This document shows, one piece after another, positions 16,285-24,728 of a stretch of 30,398 bases of DNA (position 1 is its first letter; each line of letters starts with the position of its first letter). Where the stretch lies: contig JAYWIG010000306.1 in the NCBI GenBank assembly GCA_043789035.1, positions 1-30,398 on the forward strand, in the 5' to 3' direction. The notes beneath the pieces were generated by a model. That model saw nothing but the letters and a program-made list of their open reading frames with translations. It made no database searches and was not told the DNA's origin. The translations under genes and the position numbers were made by a program. The DNA is from JAYWIG01 sp043789035. Lineage in GTDB: Bacteria; Pseudomonadota; Gammaproteobacteria; Burkholderiales; Burkholderiaceae_E.

Positions 16285-17046
16285 ATGAACGCAGTTGTTG
16301 ATACCCCAGTCCAAGCACTTGTTAATGCGTCTGTTGGCAAGCGAGTGGTAAAGTTCTCGATTTATCGTTACGACCCTGATAAAGACGCCAAGCCCTACAT
16401 GCAGAACTTGGAAGTTGAGCTTCTGGCGACTGACAAAATGCTGCTCGATGCTTTGATGCGTATGAAACAAAACACGGATGACTCAGTGTCGTTTCGGCGT
16501 TCATGCCGCGAAGGTGTTTGCGGTTCTGATGCGATGAACATCAATGGCAAAAATGGTTTGGCTTGCATCACGAATCTGCGTGACTTAAAAGAACCGATTG
16601 TTTTGAAACCACTGCCAGGTTTGCCTGTGATTCGGGATTTGATCGTCGACATGACACAGTTCTTCAAGCAGTATCACTCGATCAAACCATTCTTAATCAA
16701 TGACACGCCACCGCCTGAAAAAGAGCGTCTTCAGTCTCCAGAAGAGCGCGAAGAGTTAGATGGACTTTACGAGTGCATCCTGTGCGCCTGCTGTTCTACT
16801 TCATGCCCATCGTTTTGGTGGAACCCGGATAAGTTTGTTGGCCCAGCGGGTTTACTTCAAGCTTATCGATTCATTGCAGATAGCCGCGACCAAGCAGTTA
16901 ATGAGCGTCTTGACAATCTTGAAGACCCGTATCGCTTGTTCCGCTGCCATACCATCATGAATTGCGTTGATGTTTGTCCTAAAGGGTTGAACCCAACGCG
17001 TGCGATTGGCAAGATCAAAGAGTTGATGGTTAAGCGGACGGTATAA
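16285..17046 (+). CDS. sdhB: Succinate dehydrogenase iron-sulfur subunit
   Basis: SdhB carries electrons from the flavin of SdhA to ubiquinone through three Fe-S clusters. The 253-residue protein has an N-terminal ferredoxin domain with C74-REGV-C79-GSD and C94 for the [2Fe-2S] cluster; D82 replaces the third Cys, as in E. coli. The C-terminal domain has CILCACCSTSCPSFWWN and CHTIMNCVDVCPKGLNP for the [4Fe-4S] and [3Fe-4S] clusters. The N-terminal 20 residues before KFSIYRYDP are longer than in E. coli. It lies 52 bases after sdhA. Confidence 0.98.
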   Translation: MNAVVDTPVQALVNASVGKRVVKFSIYRYDPDKDAKPYMQNLEVELLATDKMLLDALMRMKQNTDDSVSFRRSCREGVCGSDAMNINGKNGLACITNLRDLKEPIVLKPLPGLPVIRDLIVDMTQFFKQYHSIKPFLINDTPPPEKERLQSPEEREELDGLYECILCACCSTSCPSFWWNPDKFVGPAGLLQAYRFIADSRDQAVNERLDNLEDPYRLFRCHTIMNCVDVCPKGLNPTRAIGKIKELMVKRTV

Positions 17047-17048
17047 GC

Positions 17049-17360
17049 GTGTCGTTTTCCGACTCAGTGCTGCAGGCCGAACATGGCCTAGCTAGCCACC
17101 AATCTGACGCAGCTAACCGTCGTCGATTGCGCTGGAGGGCCAGGCGTGGGCTTTTGGAAAACGATCTCGTGTTGATCCGATTTTTCGACAAGCATGAAGC
17201 TTCACTGACGGATGACGACATTACTGGGTTAGATCGTTTACTTGACTTACCCGATAACGATTTACTTGACTTGATTTTTGAGCGCAAACCGGTAAGCACT
17301 GTATTAGGTGCCTCGGAAAAAGATGCGCTAAGAGTGCTTGCTCTTTTGCAAAAGGCATAA
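17049..17360 (+). CDS. sdhE: FAD assembly factor SdhE (succinate dehydrogenase assembly factor 2)
   Basis: SdhE helps attach FAD covalently to SdhA. The 103-residue protein contains the family RGxxE motif in ARRGLLENDL and the following helix pattern LVLIRFFDKH, LLDLPDNDLLDLI. The GTG start at 17049 lies two bases after the sdhB stop, so translation is likely coupled. The first 20-25 residues before NRRRLRWRARRG are an extension relative to the roughly 80-90-residue family norm. The position between sdhB and gltA is the usual one in Burkholderiales. Confidence 0.94.
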   Translation: MSFSDSVLQAEHGLASHQSDAANRRRLRWRARRGLLENDLVLIRFFDKHEASLTDDDITGLDRLLDLPDNDLLDLIFERKPVSTVLGASEKDALRVLALLQKA

Positions 17361-17429
17361 TTAGTCGGAATCGACAAAAAGTCTATCCAATTTAGTTTTA
17401 TTTATTTAGCCATTTCTTCAGGGGCGATC

Positions 17430-18737
17430 ATGGCCGATACACAAAAAGCAACACTTAGTTTTTCCGACGGAAGCCCAAGCATAGAGTTTCCAATTTATAA
17501 AGGCTCGGTCGGTCCGGATGTCATCGATATTCGTAAGCTTTATGCACAAACTGGCAAATTTACATTTGACCCAGGTTTTATGTCTACGGCTGCGTGTGAC
17601 TCGAAAATTACTTACATCGACGGCGATAAGGGTGAGCTGCTTTATCGCGGTTACCCGATTGAGCAACTAGCGACCAATTGCGACTACTTGGAGACCTGCT
17701 ATCTGCTCCTGAATGGCGAGTTGCCAAACCAAGCGCAAAAAGAGGACTTTGAATTTCGCGTGACTCATCACACCATGGTTCATGAGCAGATGACTCGATT
17801 TTTTCAGGGCTTTCGTCGCGATGCGCATCCTATGTCGGTCTTGGTGGGTAACGTCGGTGCACTCTCTGCTTTCTACCATGACTCCCTTGACATTAACAAT
17901 CCAGAGCATCGCTTCATTTCCGCGATTCGCCTGATTGCGAAGATGCCAACTCTAGTGGCAATGGCATACAAGTATTCAGTCGGGCAGCCGTTCCAGTACC
18001 CCGATAATTCCTTGTCGTATAGCGCGAACTTCATGAAAATGATGTTCTCTACGCCTTGTGAACCTTATAAGCCAAATGATGTTTTAGTGCGCGCTTTAGA
18101 CCGTATTTTGATTCTGCATGCGGACCACGAGCAAAATGCTTCGACTTCGACTGTGCGTTTAGCAGGTTCCTCTGGCGCGAACCCTTTTGCATGCATCGCT
18201 GCTGGAATCGCAACCCTATGGGGCCCGGCGCACGGCGGTGCAAATGAGGCTTGCTTGGTGATGTTGAATGATATTCAGCGTAACGGTGGTGTAGAAAAAA
18301 TTGGTGAGTTCATTACCCAGGTCAAAGATAAAAACTCTGGCGTTAAGTTAATGGGTTTCGGTCATCGTGTTTACAAAAACTATGACCCTCGTGCAAAGCT
18401 AATGCGGGAGACCTGCCATGAGGTTCTTAATGAGCTTGGCTTGCATAACGATCCAATTTTCGCCTTGTCGATGAAGCTGGAGCAAATCGCCTTAGAAGAC
18501 GACTATTTCGTGAGTCGCAAGCTTTACCCTAACGTTGACTTTTACTCTGGCATTGTTCAACGTGCACTAGGCATTCCTACCGACTTGTTTACTTGCATCT
18601 TTGCGATGGCACGTACCGTGGGCTGGATTGCACAGTGGAACGAAATGATTAGTGATCCAGAGCAAAAGATTGGCCGTCCTCGCCAATTGTTCACAGGTTC
18701 CCCAAATCGTCAGGTGCAGCCTATTGCTACCAGATGA
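17430..18737 (+). CDS. gltA: Citrate synthase
   Basis: GltA condenses acetyl-CoA and oxaloacetate to citrate. At 435 residues it is the type II, hexameric, NADH-sensitive proteobacterial form, about 50 residues longer than PrpC in this window. It has the N-terminal beta domain (YKGSVGPDVIDIRKLYAQTGKFTFDPGF), HADHEQNASTSTVRLAGSSGANPFA, WGPAHGGANEA with H268, MGFGHRVYKNYDPRA with H312, and NVDFYSG with D370: the catalytic His-His-Asp triad. An AGGGGCG ribosome site precedes the ATG. An intrinsic terminator follows 52 bases after the stop, ending the sdh-gltA unit. Confidence 0.98.
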   Translation: MADTQKATLSFSDGSPSIEFPIYKGSVGPDVIDIRKLYAQTGKFTFDPGFMSTAACDSKITYIDGDKGELLYRGYPIEQLATNCDYLETCYLLLNGELPNQAQKEDFEFRVTHHTMVHEQMTRFFQGFRRDAHPMSVLVGNVGALSAFYHDSLDINNPEHRFISAIRLIAKMPTLVAMAYKYSVGQPFQYPDNSLSYSANFMKMMFSTPCEPYKPNDVLVRALDRILILHADHEQNASTSTVRLAGSSGANPFACIAAGIATLWGPAHGGANEACLVMLNDIQRNGGVEKIGEFITQVKDKNSGVKLMGFGHRVYKNYDPRAKLMRETCHEVLNELGLHNDPIFALSMKLEQIALEDDYFVSRKLYPNVDFYSGIVQRALGIPTDLFTCIFAMARTVGWIAQWNEMISDPEQKIGRPRQLFTGSPNRQVQPIATR

Positions 18738-18789
18738 TTAAGCATTAACTTTAAAGGCAGCGCATTCAAGGCGCCGTCCGCTCCGCATC

Positions 18790-18821
18790 AAAAGCCACCC
18801 GACGAAAAAGGTGGCTTTTTT
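18790..18821 (+). terminator. Intrinsic terminator of the sdh-gltA operon
   Basis: AAAAGCCACC (18790-18799) and GGTGGCTTTT (18810-18819) form a perfect 10-bp stem with a ten-base loop, and the T run continues to 18821. The position after gltA and before the odhA promoter separates the two transcription units. Confidence 0.88.
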
Positions 18822-18875
18822 GTTGCCAAAAATATACCCGAACCCGCCTGCCGATTAATCCTGCTGGTTTTTGTC

Positions 18876-18904
18876 TTGGAGGTGTAATGGCACGGTGATA
18901 CTAT
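18876..18904 (+). promoter_or_regulatory. Candidate promoter of the odhA-odhB-lpd operon
   Basis: TTGGAG (18876-18881) and TACTAT (18899-18904) are separated by 17 bases, and TGA directly before the -10 makes it an extended element. The start would be near 18911, giving a leader of about 129 bases. The element sits in the 302-base gap between gltA and odhA, downstream of the gltA terminator. Confidence 0.58.
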
Positions 18905-18949
18905 AACGGTAGTAGTTGTTTAACTATGAATTTTCGACTCGAACTGAGA

Positions 18950-19039
18950 AACTGGAACCCGGTAACTTAGTCGCCGTTGAGGTAATCCTGCCCCTTCGGA
19001 CATCTCTGACGATAGACTCGTCTTGAAAGGTGATGCGCC
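18950..19039 (+). ncRNA. Structured 5' leader of odhA, probable sucA RNA motif
   Basis: A 'sucA' RNA motif is described in the 5' untranslated region of sucA (odhA) genes in Burkholderiales, directly at the ribosome site. The segment here has the right place and several short helices. GGTAAC/GTCGCC around 18961-18976 pairs with one mismatch and a wobble. GACGA/TCGTC (19008-19012 with 19018-19022) is a perfect 5-bp stem. The ribosome site AAAGGTG (19026-19032) starts four bases after that stem, and GGTG (19029-19032) can pair with CGCC just before the ATG. I recognise it by position and structure only, without covariance support. The ligand or mechanism of this motif is unknown to me. Confidence 0.55.
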
Positions 19040-21898
19040 ATGATGACAGCGTTTCAAGCCAATTCATATTTATTTGGCGGCAACGCCCCCTATGTTGAGG
19101 AGCTCTACGAAGCTTATCTCAACAATCCAGGCTCTGTGCCAGATAACTGGCGGGCTTATTTTGACAATATGCAAAGTGTTGCCGCCGGTGACGGGCACAC
19201 TGAGACTCGCGACGTGGCGCATGCGCCTATCGTGCAATCGTTTGCTGAACGTGCAAAAGAAGGTACGTTACAACCTCGGCTAATGGGCGGCGATGCGAGC
19301 ACGGCTCGCAAACAAGTCTACGTACAGCAACTTGTTGCTGCTTATCGATTCTTAGGCTCGCAGTGGGCCGATCTTGACCCGCTCAAGAGGCAGGAGCGCC
19401 CATCGATTCCAGAGCTTGATCCCTCTTTTTATGATTTTACTGAAGGCGACCACGCCAATATTTATTCGGTTGCCAATACTTATTTTGGTTTTGAGCAGGC
19501 AACTTTGCGCGACATCCTTAAAGCATTACGCGACACTTATTGTGGCGCGATTGGTGCCGAGTTCATGTACATGTCCGACCCAGCGCACAAACGCTGGTTG
19601 CAACAAAAATTAGAAACAAGCCGCAGCAAACCAAATTACTCTGCTGAAAAGAAAAGGCGCATTCTCGATAAGCTCACCGCTGCTGAAGGCCTTGAACGTT
19701 ACCTGCATACCCGTTATGTTGGCCAAAAGCGTTTCTCCCTTGAAGGTGGAGAAAGTTTTATTGCGTCCATGGACACATTAGTTCAGGGTGCTGGTGCCGC
19801 TGGCATTCAAGAAATTGTGATTGGTATGGCACACAGGGGCCGTTTAAATGTTTTGGTCAACACTTTGGGAAAGATGCCAAAAGATTTGTTTGCTGAGTTT
19901 GAAGGCCATCATGCAGACGATCTACCGTCGGGTGATGTTAAGTATCACAACGGTTTCTCAAGCGATATTTCGACACCAGGCGGCCCTGTGCATTTATCGT
20001 TGGCATTTAATCCGTCCCATTTAGAAATTGTTAACCCAGTGGTTGAAGGTTCTGCACGTGCTCGTATGGATAGACGCGGCGACAAGAATGGTTCCGAAGT
20101 GCTTGCCATTCTCGTTCACGGCGACGCCGCCTTCGCTGGCCAAGGCGTTGTGATGGAAACATTGAACCTCGCTCAAACGCGTGGTTACGGTACCCATGGC
20201 ACTGTACATATCGTGATTAATAATCAGATCGGCTTTACAACGTCTGATCCTCGGGATTCACGTTCCACGCTGTATTGCTCCGACGTTGTAAAAATGATCG
20301 AAGCGCCAGTACTTCACGTCAATGGCGATGATCCTGAAGCCGTTGTATTTGCCACTGAGATTGCGCTTGAGTTCCGTCAAAAATTTCGCAAAGACATTGT
20401 GGTTGACATCATTTGCTTCCGTAAGCTTGGTCACAATGAGCAAGATACCCCCGCGGTTACGCAGCCCTTAATGTACAAGAAAATTGCCGCGCATCCAGGC
20501 ACTCGCAAGTTGTTTGCTGATAAGTTGGCTGCCCAAGGTGTAATCGCTGCGGGGTTTGGTGACGAGTTAGTAAAGCAGTTTCGCGCTGCGATGGACGAAG
20601 GCCGCCATACCAGTGATCCTGTTATTACCAACTTTAAAAGCAAGTTTGCGGTCGATTGGTTACCGTTCTTGAACCGTAAGTGGACTGATGCTGCTGATAC
20701 TGCGATGCCGCTCGCCGAAGTAAAGCGGATTGGCCAAAAAATTAGTACCATACCATCGACTGTTAAAGCTCATCCTTTGGTTGAAAAGGTTTGGGCAGAT
20801 CGACGTGCGATGGCGGCTGGTGATTTGCCTCTCGATTGGGGCATGGGCGAGCATTTGGCCTTCGCCAGCCTTGTTGCTTCAGGCTACAACATTCGTTTGT
20901 CTGGGCAAGATTGTGGCCGTGGCACATTTACTCATCGACATTCAGTTATTCATGATCAAAACCGTGAGCGTTGGGATGATGGTACTTATATTCCATTGCA
21001 AAACGTTGCGGATAACCAAGGCGACTTTACCGTCATCGATTCTGTGCTTTCAGAAGAAGCTGTTATGGCGTTTGAGTATGGTTATGCCACAGCAGAGCCA
21101 AATACTTTAGTAATATGGGAAGGCCAGTTTGGCGATTTCGCCAACGGTGCTCAGGTGGTGATCGATCAGTTTATCTCGTCTGGCGAAACAAAATGGGGCC
21201 GAGCCTGCGGCCTAACTTTGATGTTGCCACACGGCTATGAAGGCCAAGGGCCAGAGCACTCGTCTGCTCGCCCAGAACGTTTCTTGCAGTTGTGCGCAGA
21301 GCACAATATGCAAGTTTGCCAACCAACGACACCAGCTCAAATTTTTCACCTTTTGCGTCGGCAGATGATTCGCTTGTTTAGAAAGCCTTTGGTGATCTTG
21401 ACGCCGAAATCTTTGCTTCGAAATAAAGAGGCTGTTTCTTCGCTTGATTCTTTGGTTAAGGGCAGTTTCCAGACTGTTATTCCAGAGCAAGATGTAAAAG
21501 TTGACGCGAAAAAAGTTAAGCGACTTGTTGCCTGTTCGGGCAAGGTTTACTACGACTTGGTTGCAGGCCGTCGCGACCGTGAGTTGGATGACACTGCGAT
21601 TATTCGTATTGAACAGTTGTATCCGTTTCCGCATAAAGCGTTCGAAACTGAGATGAAAAAGTATCCGAATGCAACGCAAATCATTTGGTGCCAAGACGAG
21701 CCGCAGAATCAAGGTTACTGGCACTACATCGGCCACCATATTGCTGAGAGCTTGAAAGATGGTCAGAGGCTTACCTACGCTGGCCGTCCTGCGAGTGCAT
21801 CTCCGGCGGTAGGTTATGCAGAAAAGCATCATGCCCAGCAAAAGGAATTGCTGGTTGCCGCTTTAGGCGAAGCGAAGAAAGTGAAAGCGAAAGCTTAA
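19040..21898 (+). CDS. sucA (odhA): 2-oxoglutarate dehydrogenase E1 component
   Basis: E1 decarboxylates 2-oxoglutarate using thiamine diphosphate and passes the succinyl group to E2-bound lipoate. The 952-residue protein has the N-terminal E2-contact segment (NSYLFGGNAPYVEELYEAYL..PDNWRAYF) and then the thiamine-dependent core. The core includes GMAHRGRLNVLVNTLGK near 264, YHNGFSSD, FNPSHLEIVNPVVEG, and GDAAFAGQGVVMET near 360, followed by NNQIGFTTSD. The transketolase-like half has GQDCGRGTFTHRH, LSEEAVMAFEYGYA, WEGQFGDFANGAQ and QPTTPAQIFHLLRRQ. ATGs at 19040 and 19043 are both possible, with AAAGG nine bases before the first. It is preceded by a long leader and followed by a strong hairpin. 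Confidence 0.98.
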   Translation: MMTAFQANSYLFGGNAPYVEELYEAYLNNPGSVPDNWRAYFDNMQSVAAGDGHTETRDVAHAPIVQSFAERAKEGTLQPRLMGGDASTARKQVYVQQLVAAYRFLGSQWADLDPLKRQERPSIPELDPSFYDFTEGDHANIYSVANTYFGFEQATLRDILKALRDTYCGAIGAEFMYMSDPAHKRWLQQKLETSRSKPNYSAEKKRRILDKLTAAEGLERYLHTRYVGQKRFSLEGGESFIASMDTLVQGAGAAGIQEIVIGMAHRGRLNVLVNTLGKMPKDLFAEFEGHHADDLPSGDVKYHNGFSSDISTPGGPVHLSLAFNPSHLEIVNPVVEGSARARMDRRGDKNGSEVLAILVHGDAAFAGQGVVMETLNLAQTRGYGTHGTVHIVINNQIGFTTSDPRDSRSTLYCSDVVKMIEAPVLHVNGDDPEAVVFATEIALEFRQKFRKDIVVDIICFRKLGHNEQDTPAVTQPLMYKKIAAHPGTRKLFADKLAAQGVIAAGFGDELVKQFRAAMDEGRHTSDPVITNFKSKFAVDWLPFLNRKWTDAADTAMPLAEVKRIGQKISTIPSTVKAHPLVEKVWADRRAMAAGDLPLDWGMGEHLAFASLVASGYNIRLSGQDCGRGTFTHRHSVIHDQNRERWDDGTYIPLQNVADNQGDFTVIDSVLSEEAVMAFEYGYATAEPNTLVIWEGQFGDFANGAQVVIDQFISSGETKWGRACGLTLMLPHGYEGQGPEHSSARPERFLQLCAEHNMQVCQPTTPAQIFHLLRRQMIRLFRKPLVILTPKSLLRNKEAVSSLDSLVKGSFQTVIPEQDVKVDAKKVKRLVACSGKVYYDLVAGRRDRELDDTAIIRIEQLYPFPHKAFETEMKKYPNATQIIWCQDEPQNQGYWHYIGHHIAESLKDGQRLTYAGRPASASPAVGYAEKHHAQQKELLVAALGEAKKVKAKA

Positions 21899-21961
21899 AG
21901 AGCCAGCACTCTTGACATCTTCGCAGCAGTCAATTTGTATTTGATATTTCCACAATAGCGT

Positions 21962-21999
21962 GCGCAGGGGCCACCACGATGATGGTTCCTGCGCCTTTT
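21962..21999 (+). terminator. Strong hairpin with short T run between odhA and odhB (attenuator or stability element)
   Basis: GCGCAGGGGCCA (21962-21973) pairs over 12 positions with TGGTTCCTGCGC (21983-21994), two of them G-U in RNA, around a nine-base loop. CTTTT follows at 21995-21999. The T run is short, so termination would be partial; it may set the E1:E2/E3 ratio or protect the odhA mRNA 3' end. odhB begins 22 bases later. Confidence 0.6.
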
Positions 22000-22021
22000 A
22001 AAAGTATTTTCGGAGTTTCAT

Positions 22022-23263
22022 ATGGCCCTTATCGAAGTTAAAGTTCCACAGTTATCTGAATCAGTTGCAGAAGCGACCCTTTTGCAATGGCATAAAAAAG
22101 TGGGTGATGCGGTTACCCGCGATGAAAATTTAATCGACGTAGAAACAGACAAAGTTGTTCTTGAATTACCTGCACCTGAGTCCGGAGTAATCACACAAAT
22201 TGTTAAGCCGGATGGTTCTACTGTTGGCTCTGGCGAGATCATTGCTGTCATTGATACTGAGGCCAAAGTAGGTACTGCGGCTGCGCAAGTCGCTGTTGTC
22301 GCTCCGGTTGCGGTTGCTGCGCCAGTAAGTGTTTCTAAGGGCGATGTAGCAATGCCGGCAGCCGCGAAAATGTTGGCCGACAATAATATGACGGCTTCTC
22401 AAGTCCAAGGCACTGGCAAAGATGGCCGCGTTACTATAGGTGATGTAATTGGGTCGCTTGCCAAGCCTGCTGTTGCGGCACCCGCCGCGATACCTTCGGC
22501 TGCACCTAAAGCTGCATTGCCTACGGTTTCCGCGTCTCTCAATGCTGCTGCGATGTTAGAAGGGCGGGCAGAGCAGCGCGTACCGATGTCTAGGCTACGC
22601 CAGCGTGTTGCAGAGCGCCTTTTGCAATCACAGGCAACCAATGCAATTCTGACGACGTTTAATGAAGTCAATATGCAGCCTGTGATGGATATGAGAAAGC
22701 GCCATCAAGAGAAGTTCGAAAAAGAACATGGCGCACGTTTAGGCTTCATGAGCTTCTTTGTGAAAGCGGCTGTGGCTGCGTTGAAGCGCTACCCGGTTGT
22801 TAACGCTTCGGTTGACGGTACCGATATCGTTTACCACGGTTACTTCGACATTGGTGTTGCTGTAGGTTCGCCGCGTGGATTGGTCGTTCCGGTAGTGCGT
22901 AATGTTGATCAACTTTCGATGGCTCAGATTGAAAAGACCATCGGTGAATACGGCAAGAAAGCCCAAGACGGGAAACTTAGTTTAGAAGAGTTAACTGGCG
23001 GCACATTTTCAATCTCTAATGGCGGTGTGTTCGGCTCTATGCTTTCTACGCCAATTATTAATCCACCGCAATCTGCAATTTTGGGTGTACACGCTACTAA
23101 AGATCGAGCAGTGGTTGAGAATGGCCAAATTGTGATTCGTCCAATGAACTACTTAGCACTTTCTTACGATCACCGAATTATTGACGGTCGTGAGGCCGTC
23201 CTATTCCTAGTGGCTGTAAAAGAAGCGCTAGAAGATCCTGCTCGCTTGTTGCTAGATATCTAA
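22022..23263 (+). CDS. sucB (odhB): 2-oxoglutarate dehydrogenase E2 component (dihydrolipoyl succinyltransferase)
   Basis: E2 forms the core of the complex and transfers the succinyl group from lipoate to CoA. The 413-residue protein has one N-terminal lipoyl domain (residues 2-77) with the lipoylated K44 in VETDKVVLELPAP. An Ala/Val/Pro-rich linker follows, then an E3-binding domain at about 108-143 (PAAAKMLADNNM..GTGKDGRVTIGDVI), another Ala/Pro linker, and the catalytic domain from about 180. The catalytic motif LSYDHRIIDGRE carries H384 and D388. EVNMQPVMDMR is typical of the succinyltransferase branch. The ribosome site CGGAG is ten bases upstream. Confidence 0.98.
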   Translation: MALIEVKVPQLSESVAEATLLQWHKKVGDAVTRDENLIDVETDKVVLELPAPESGVITQIVKPDGSTVGSGEIIAVIDTEAKVGTAAAQVAVVAPVAVAAPVSVSKGDVAMPAAAKMLADNNMTASQVQGTGKDGRVTIGDVIGSLAKPAVAAPAAIPSAAPKAALPTVSASLNAAAMLEGRAEQRVPMSRLRQRVAERLLQSQATNAILTTFNEVNMQPVMDMRKRHQEKFEKEHGARLGFMSFFVKAAVAALKRYPVVNASVDGTDIVYHGYFDIGVAVGSPRGLVVPVVRNVDQLSMAQIEKTIGEYGKKAQDGKLSLEELTGGTFSISNGGVFGSMLSTPIINPPQSAILGVHATKDRAVVENGQIVIRPMNYLALSYDHRIIDGREAVLFLVAVKEALEDPARLLLDI

Positions 23264-23293
23264 CCTATTGACGACACAAGAAAGAACACTTTC

Positions 23294-24718
23294 ATGGCAC
23301 AAGAATTTGATGTAGTCGTTATTGGTGGTGGTCCTGGTGGTTATATCGCAGCTATTCGTTGCGCACAGCTCGGAATGAAGGTTGCATGTATCGACGATTG
23401 GAAAAACGCTAAGGGTGGCCCGGCACCCGGTGGTACATGCACGAACGTTGGTTGCATTCCGTCAAAGGCGTTACTGCAATCGTCTGAGCACTTTGAGCAT
23501 GCTGGCCATTCGTTTAAAGAGCATGGCATTGATGTGAAAGGCTTGAGCCTGAACTTGCCGCAAATGCTTAAGCGTAAAGACGAAGTGATTGATCAAAACA
23601 ATCAAGGTATTTTATTTTTATTTAAAAAGAACAAGATCCCGTTTTTTCACGGCCATGGGTCTTTCGGTCCGATGCAAGACGGCACGTACTCTATCAATGT
23701 TGCTGGCGACAAGCCCGATACCTTGATGGCGAAGCAAGTAATTATTGCCACCGGTTCGAATGCAAGACCGTTAGCTGGTACGCCATTCGATGAAACCCAA
23801 ATTCTTTCTAATGATGGTGCATTGAGAATCGGTGCAGTACCTAAGCGCTTGGGCTTGATTGGGGCTGGGGTGATTGGTTTAGAGATGGGTAGCGTCTGGC
23901 GCCGATTAGGCGCGGAAGTAACGATTCTCGAAGGCTTACCTACTTTCTTAGGGCTCGTTGATGAGCAAATCGCTAAAGAAGCCCATAAAGCATTTGTAAA
24001 ACAAGGCCTGAAAATCAGTCTTGGCGTGAAGGTTGGCGAGATCAACATTGGTAAACAGGTCACCATTGCTTATGTTGATGCTGCAGGTGCAGCGCAAAAC
24101 TTAGAAGTCGATAAGCTGATCATTTCGATTGGCAGAACTCCAAATACCAATGACTTAAATGCTGAGGGTGTTGGATTGAAGTTAGACGAGCGTGGCTTTG
24201 TTGCGGTTGATGATGATTGCAAAACGAATCTGCCGGGAGTTTGGGCGGTTGGTGACGTAGTTCGCGGCCCGATGTTGGCGCATAAGGCCGAAGAAGAGGG
24301 CGTTGCCGTTGCTGAACGTATTGCCGGTCAACATGGACATGTGAATTTCAACACTGTTCCCTGGGTTATTTACACAAGTCCGGAAATTGCTTGGGTTGGG
24401 CAAACTGAGCAGCAGTTAAAAGCCGCCGGCCGCGCCTACAAAGCGGGTACATTCCCTTTTATGGCCAATGGCCGCGCTCGCGCTTTGGGCGATACCACGG
24501 GTATGGTGAAGTTCTTAGCCGATGCGGTTACCGATGAAATTCTAGGTGTTCATATTGTCGGTCCGGTTGCGTCAGAATTGATTTCCGAAGCTGTTGTAGC
24601 AATGGAATTCAAAGCGTCTGCTGAAGACATTGCAAGAATCTGTCACGCTCATCCGTCGCTGTCTGAGGCGACGAAAGAGGCGGCACTTGCTGTAGACAAG
24701 CGCACTTTAAACTTCTAA
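23294..24718 (+). CDS. lpd: Dihydrolipoyl dehydrogenase (E3)
   Basis: Lpd reoxidises the dihydrolipoyl groups of E2 with FAD and NAD+. The 474-residue protein has GGGPGG at 11-16, the redox disulfide C49-TNVG-C54-IPSKALL, and the NAD-binding GLIGAGVIGLEMGSVW. It also has the FAD contact VWAVGDVVRGPMLAHKAEEEG and the C-terminal base motif CHAHPSLSE with H453 and E458. All catalytic residues are intact, in contrast to the fused oxidoreductase at 410-2572. It lies 30 bases after odhB, so it is probably the E3 of this complex. Confidence 0.97.
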   Translation: MAQEFDVVVIGGGPGGYIAAIRCAQLGMKVACIDDWKNAKGGPAPGGTCTNVGCIPSKALLQSSEHFEHAGHSFKEHGIDVKGLSLNLPQMLKRKDEVIDQNNQGILFLFKKNKIPFFHGHGSFGPMQDGTYSINVAGDKPDTLMAKQVIIATGSNARPLAGTPFDETQILSNDGALRIGAVPKRLGLIGAGVIGLEMGSVWRRLGAEVTILEGLPTFLGLVDEQIAKEAHKAFVKQGLKISLGVKVGEINIGKQVTIAYVDAAGAAQNLEVDKLIISIGRTPNTNDLNAEGVGLKLDERGFVAVDDDCKTNLPGVWAVGDVVRGPMLAHKAEEEGVAVAERIAGQHGHVNFNTVPWVIYTSPEIAWVGQTEQQLKAAGRAYKAGTFPFMANGRARALGDTTGMVKFLADAVTDEILGVHIVGPVASELISEAVVAMEFKASAEDIARICHAHPSLSEATKEAALAVDKRTLNF

Positions 24719-24728
24719 AGTTAGCTCG

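Noticed and set aside
16504..16530. Asp in place of the third [2Fe-2S] cysteine of SdhB
   Set aside because: E. coli SdhB has the same GSD, so this is a normal family variant and not a defect.
17361..17375. GTCG-GAAT-CGAC hairpin between sdhE and gltA
   Set aside because: Four-bp stem followed by A residues, not T; no support as a terminator on the coding strand.
21212..21841. Minus-strand open frame of 209 codons inside odhA
   Set aside because: It lies wholly within the well-supported odhA frame, has no recognisable domain or ribosome site, and its composition is what the antisense of a coding strand gives.
23647..24066. Minus-strand open frame of 139 codons inside lpd
   Set aside because: Antisense of conserved lpd sequence; Pro/Thr/Ser-rich product without domain features.
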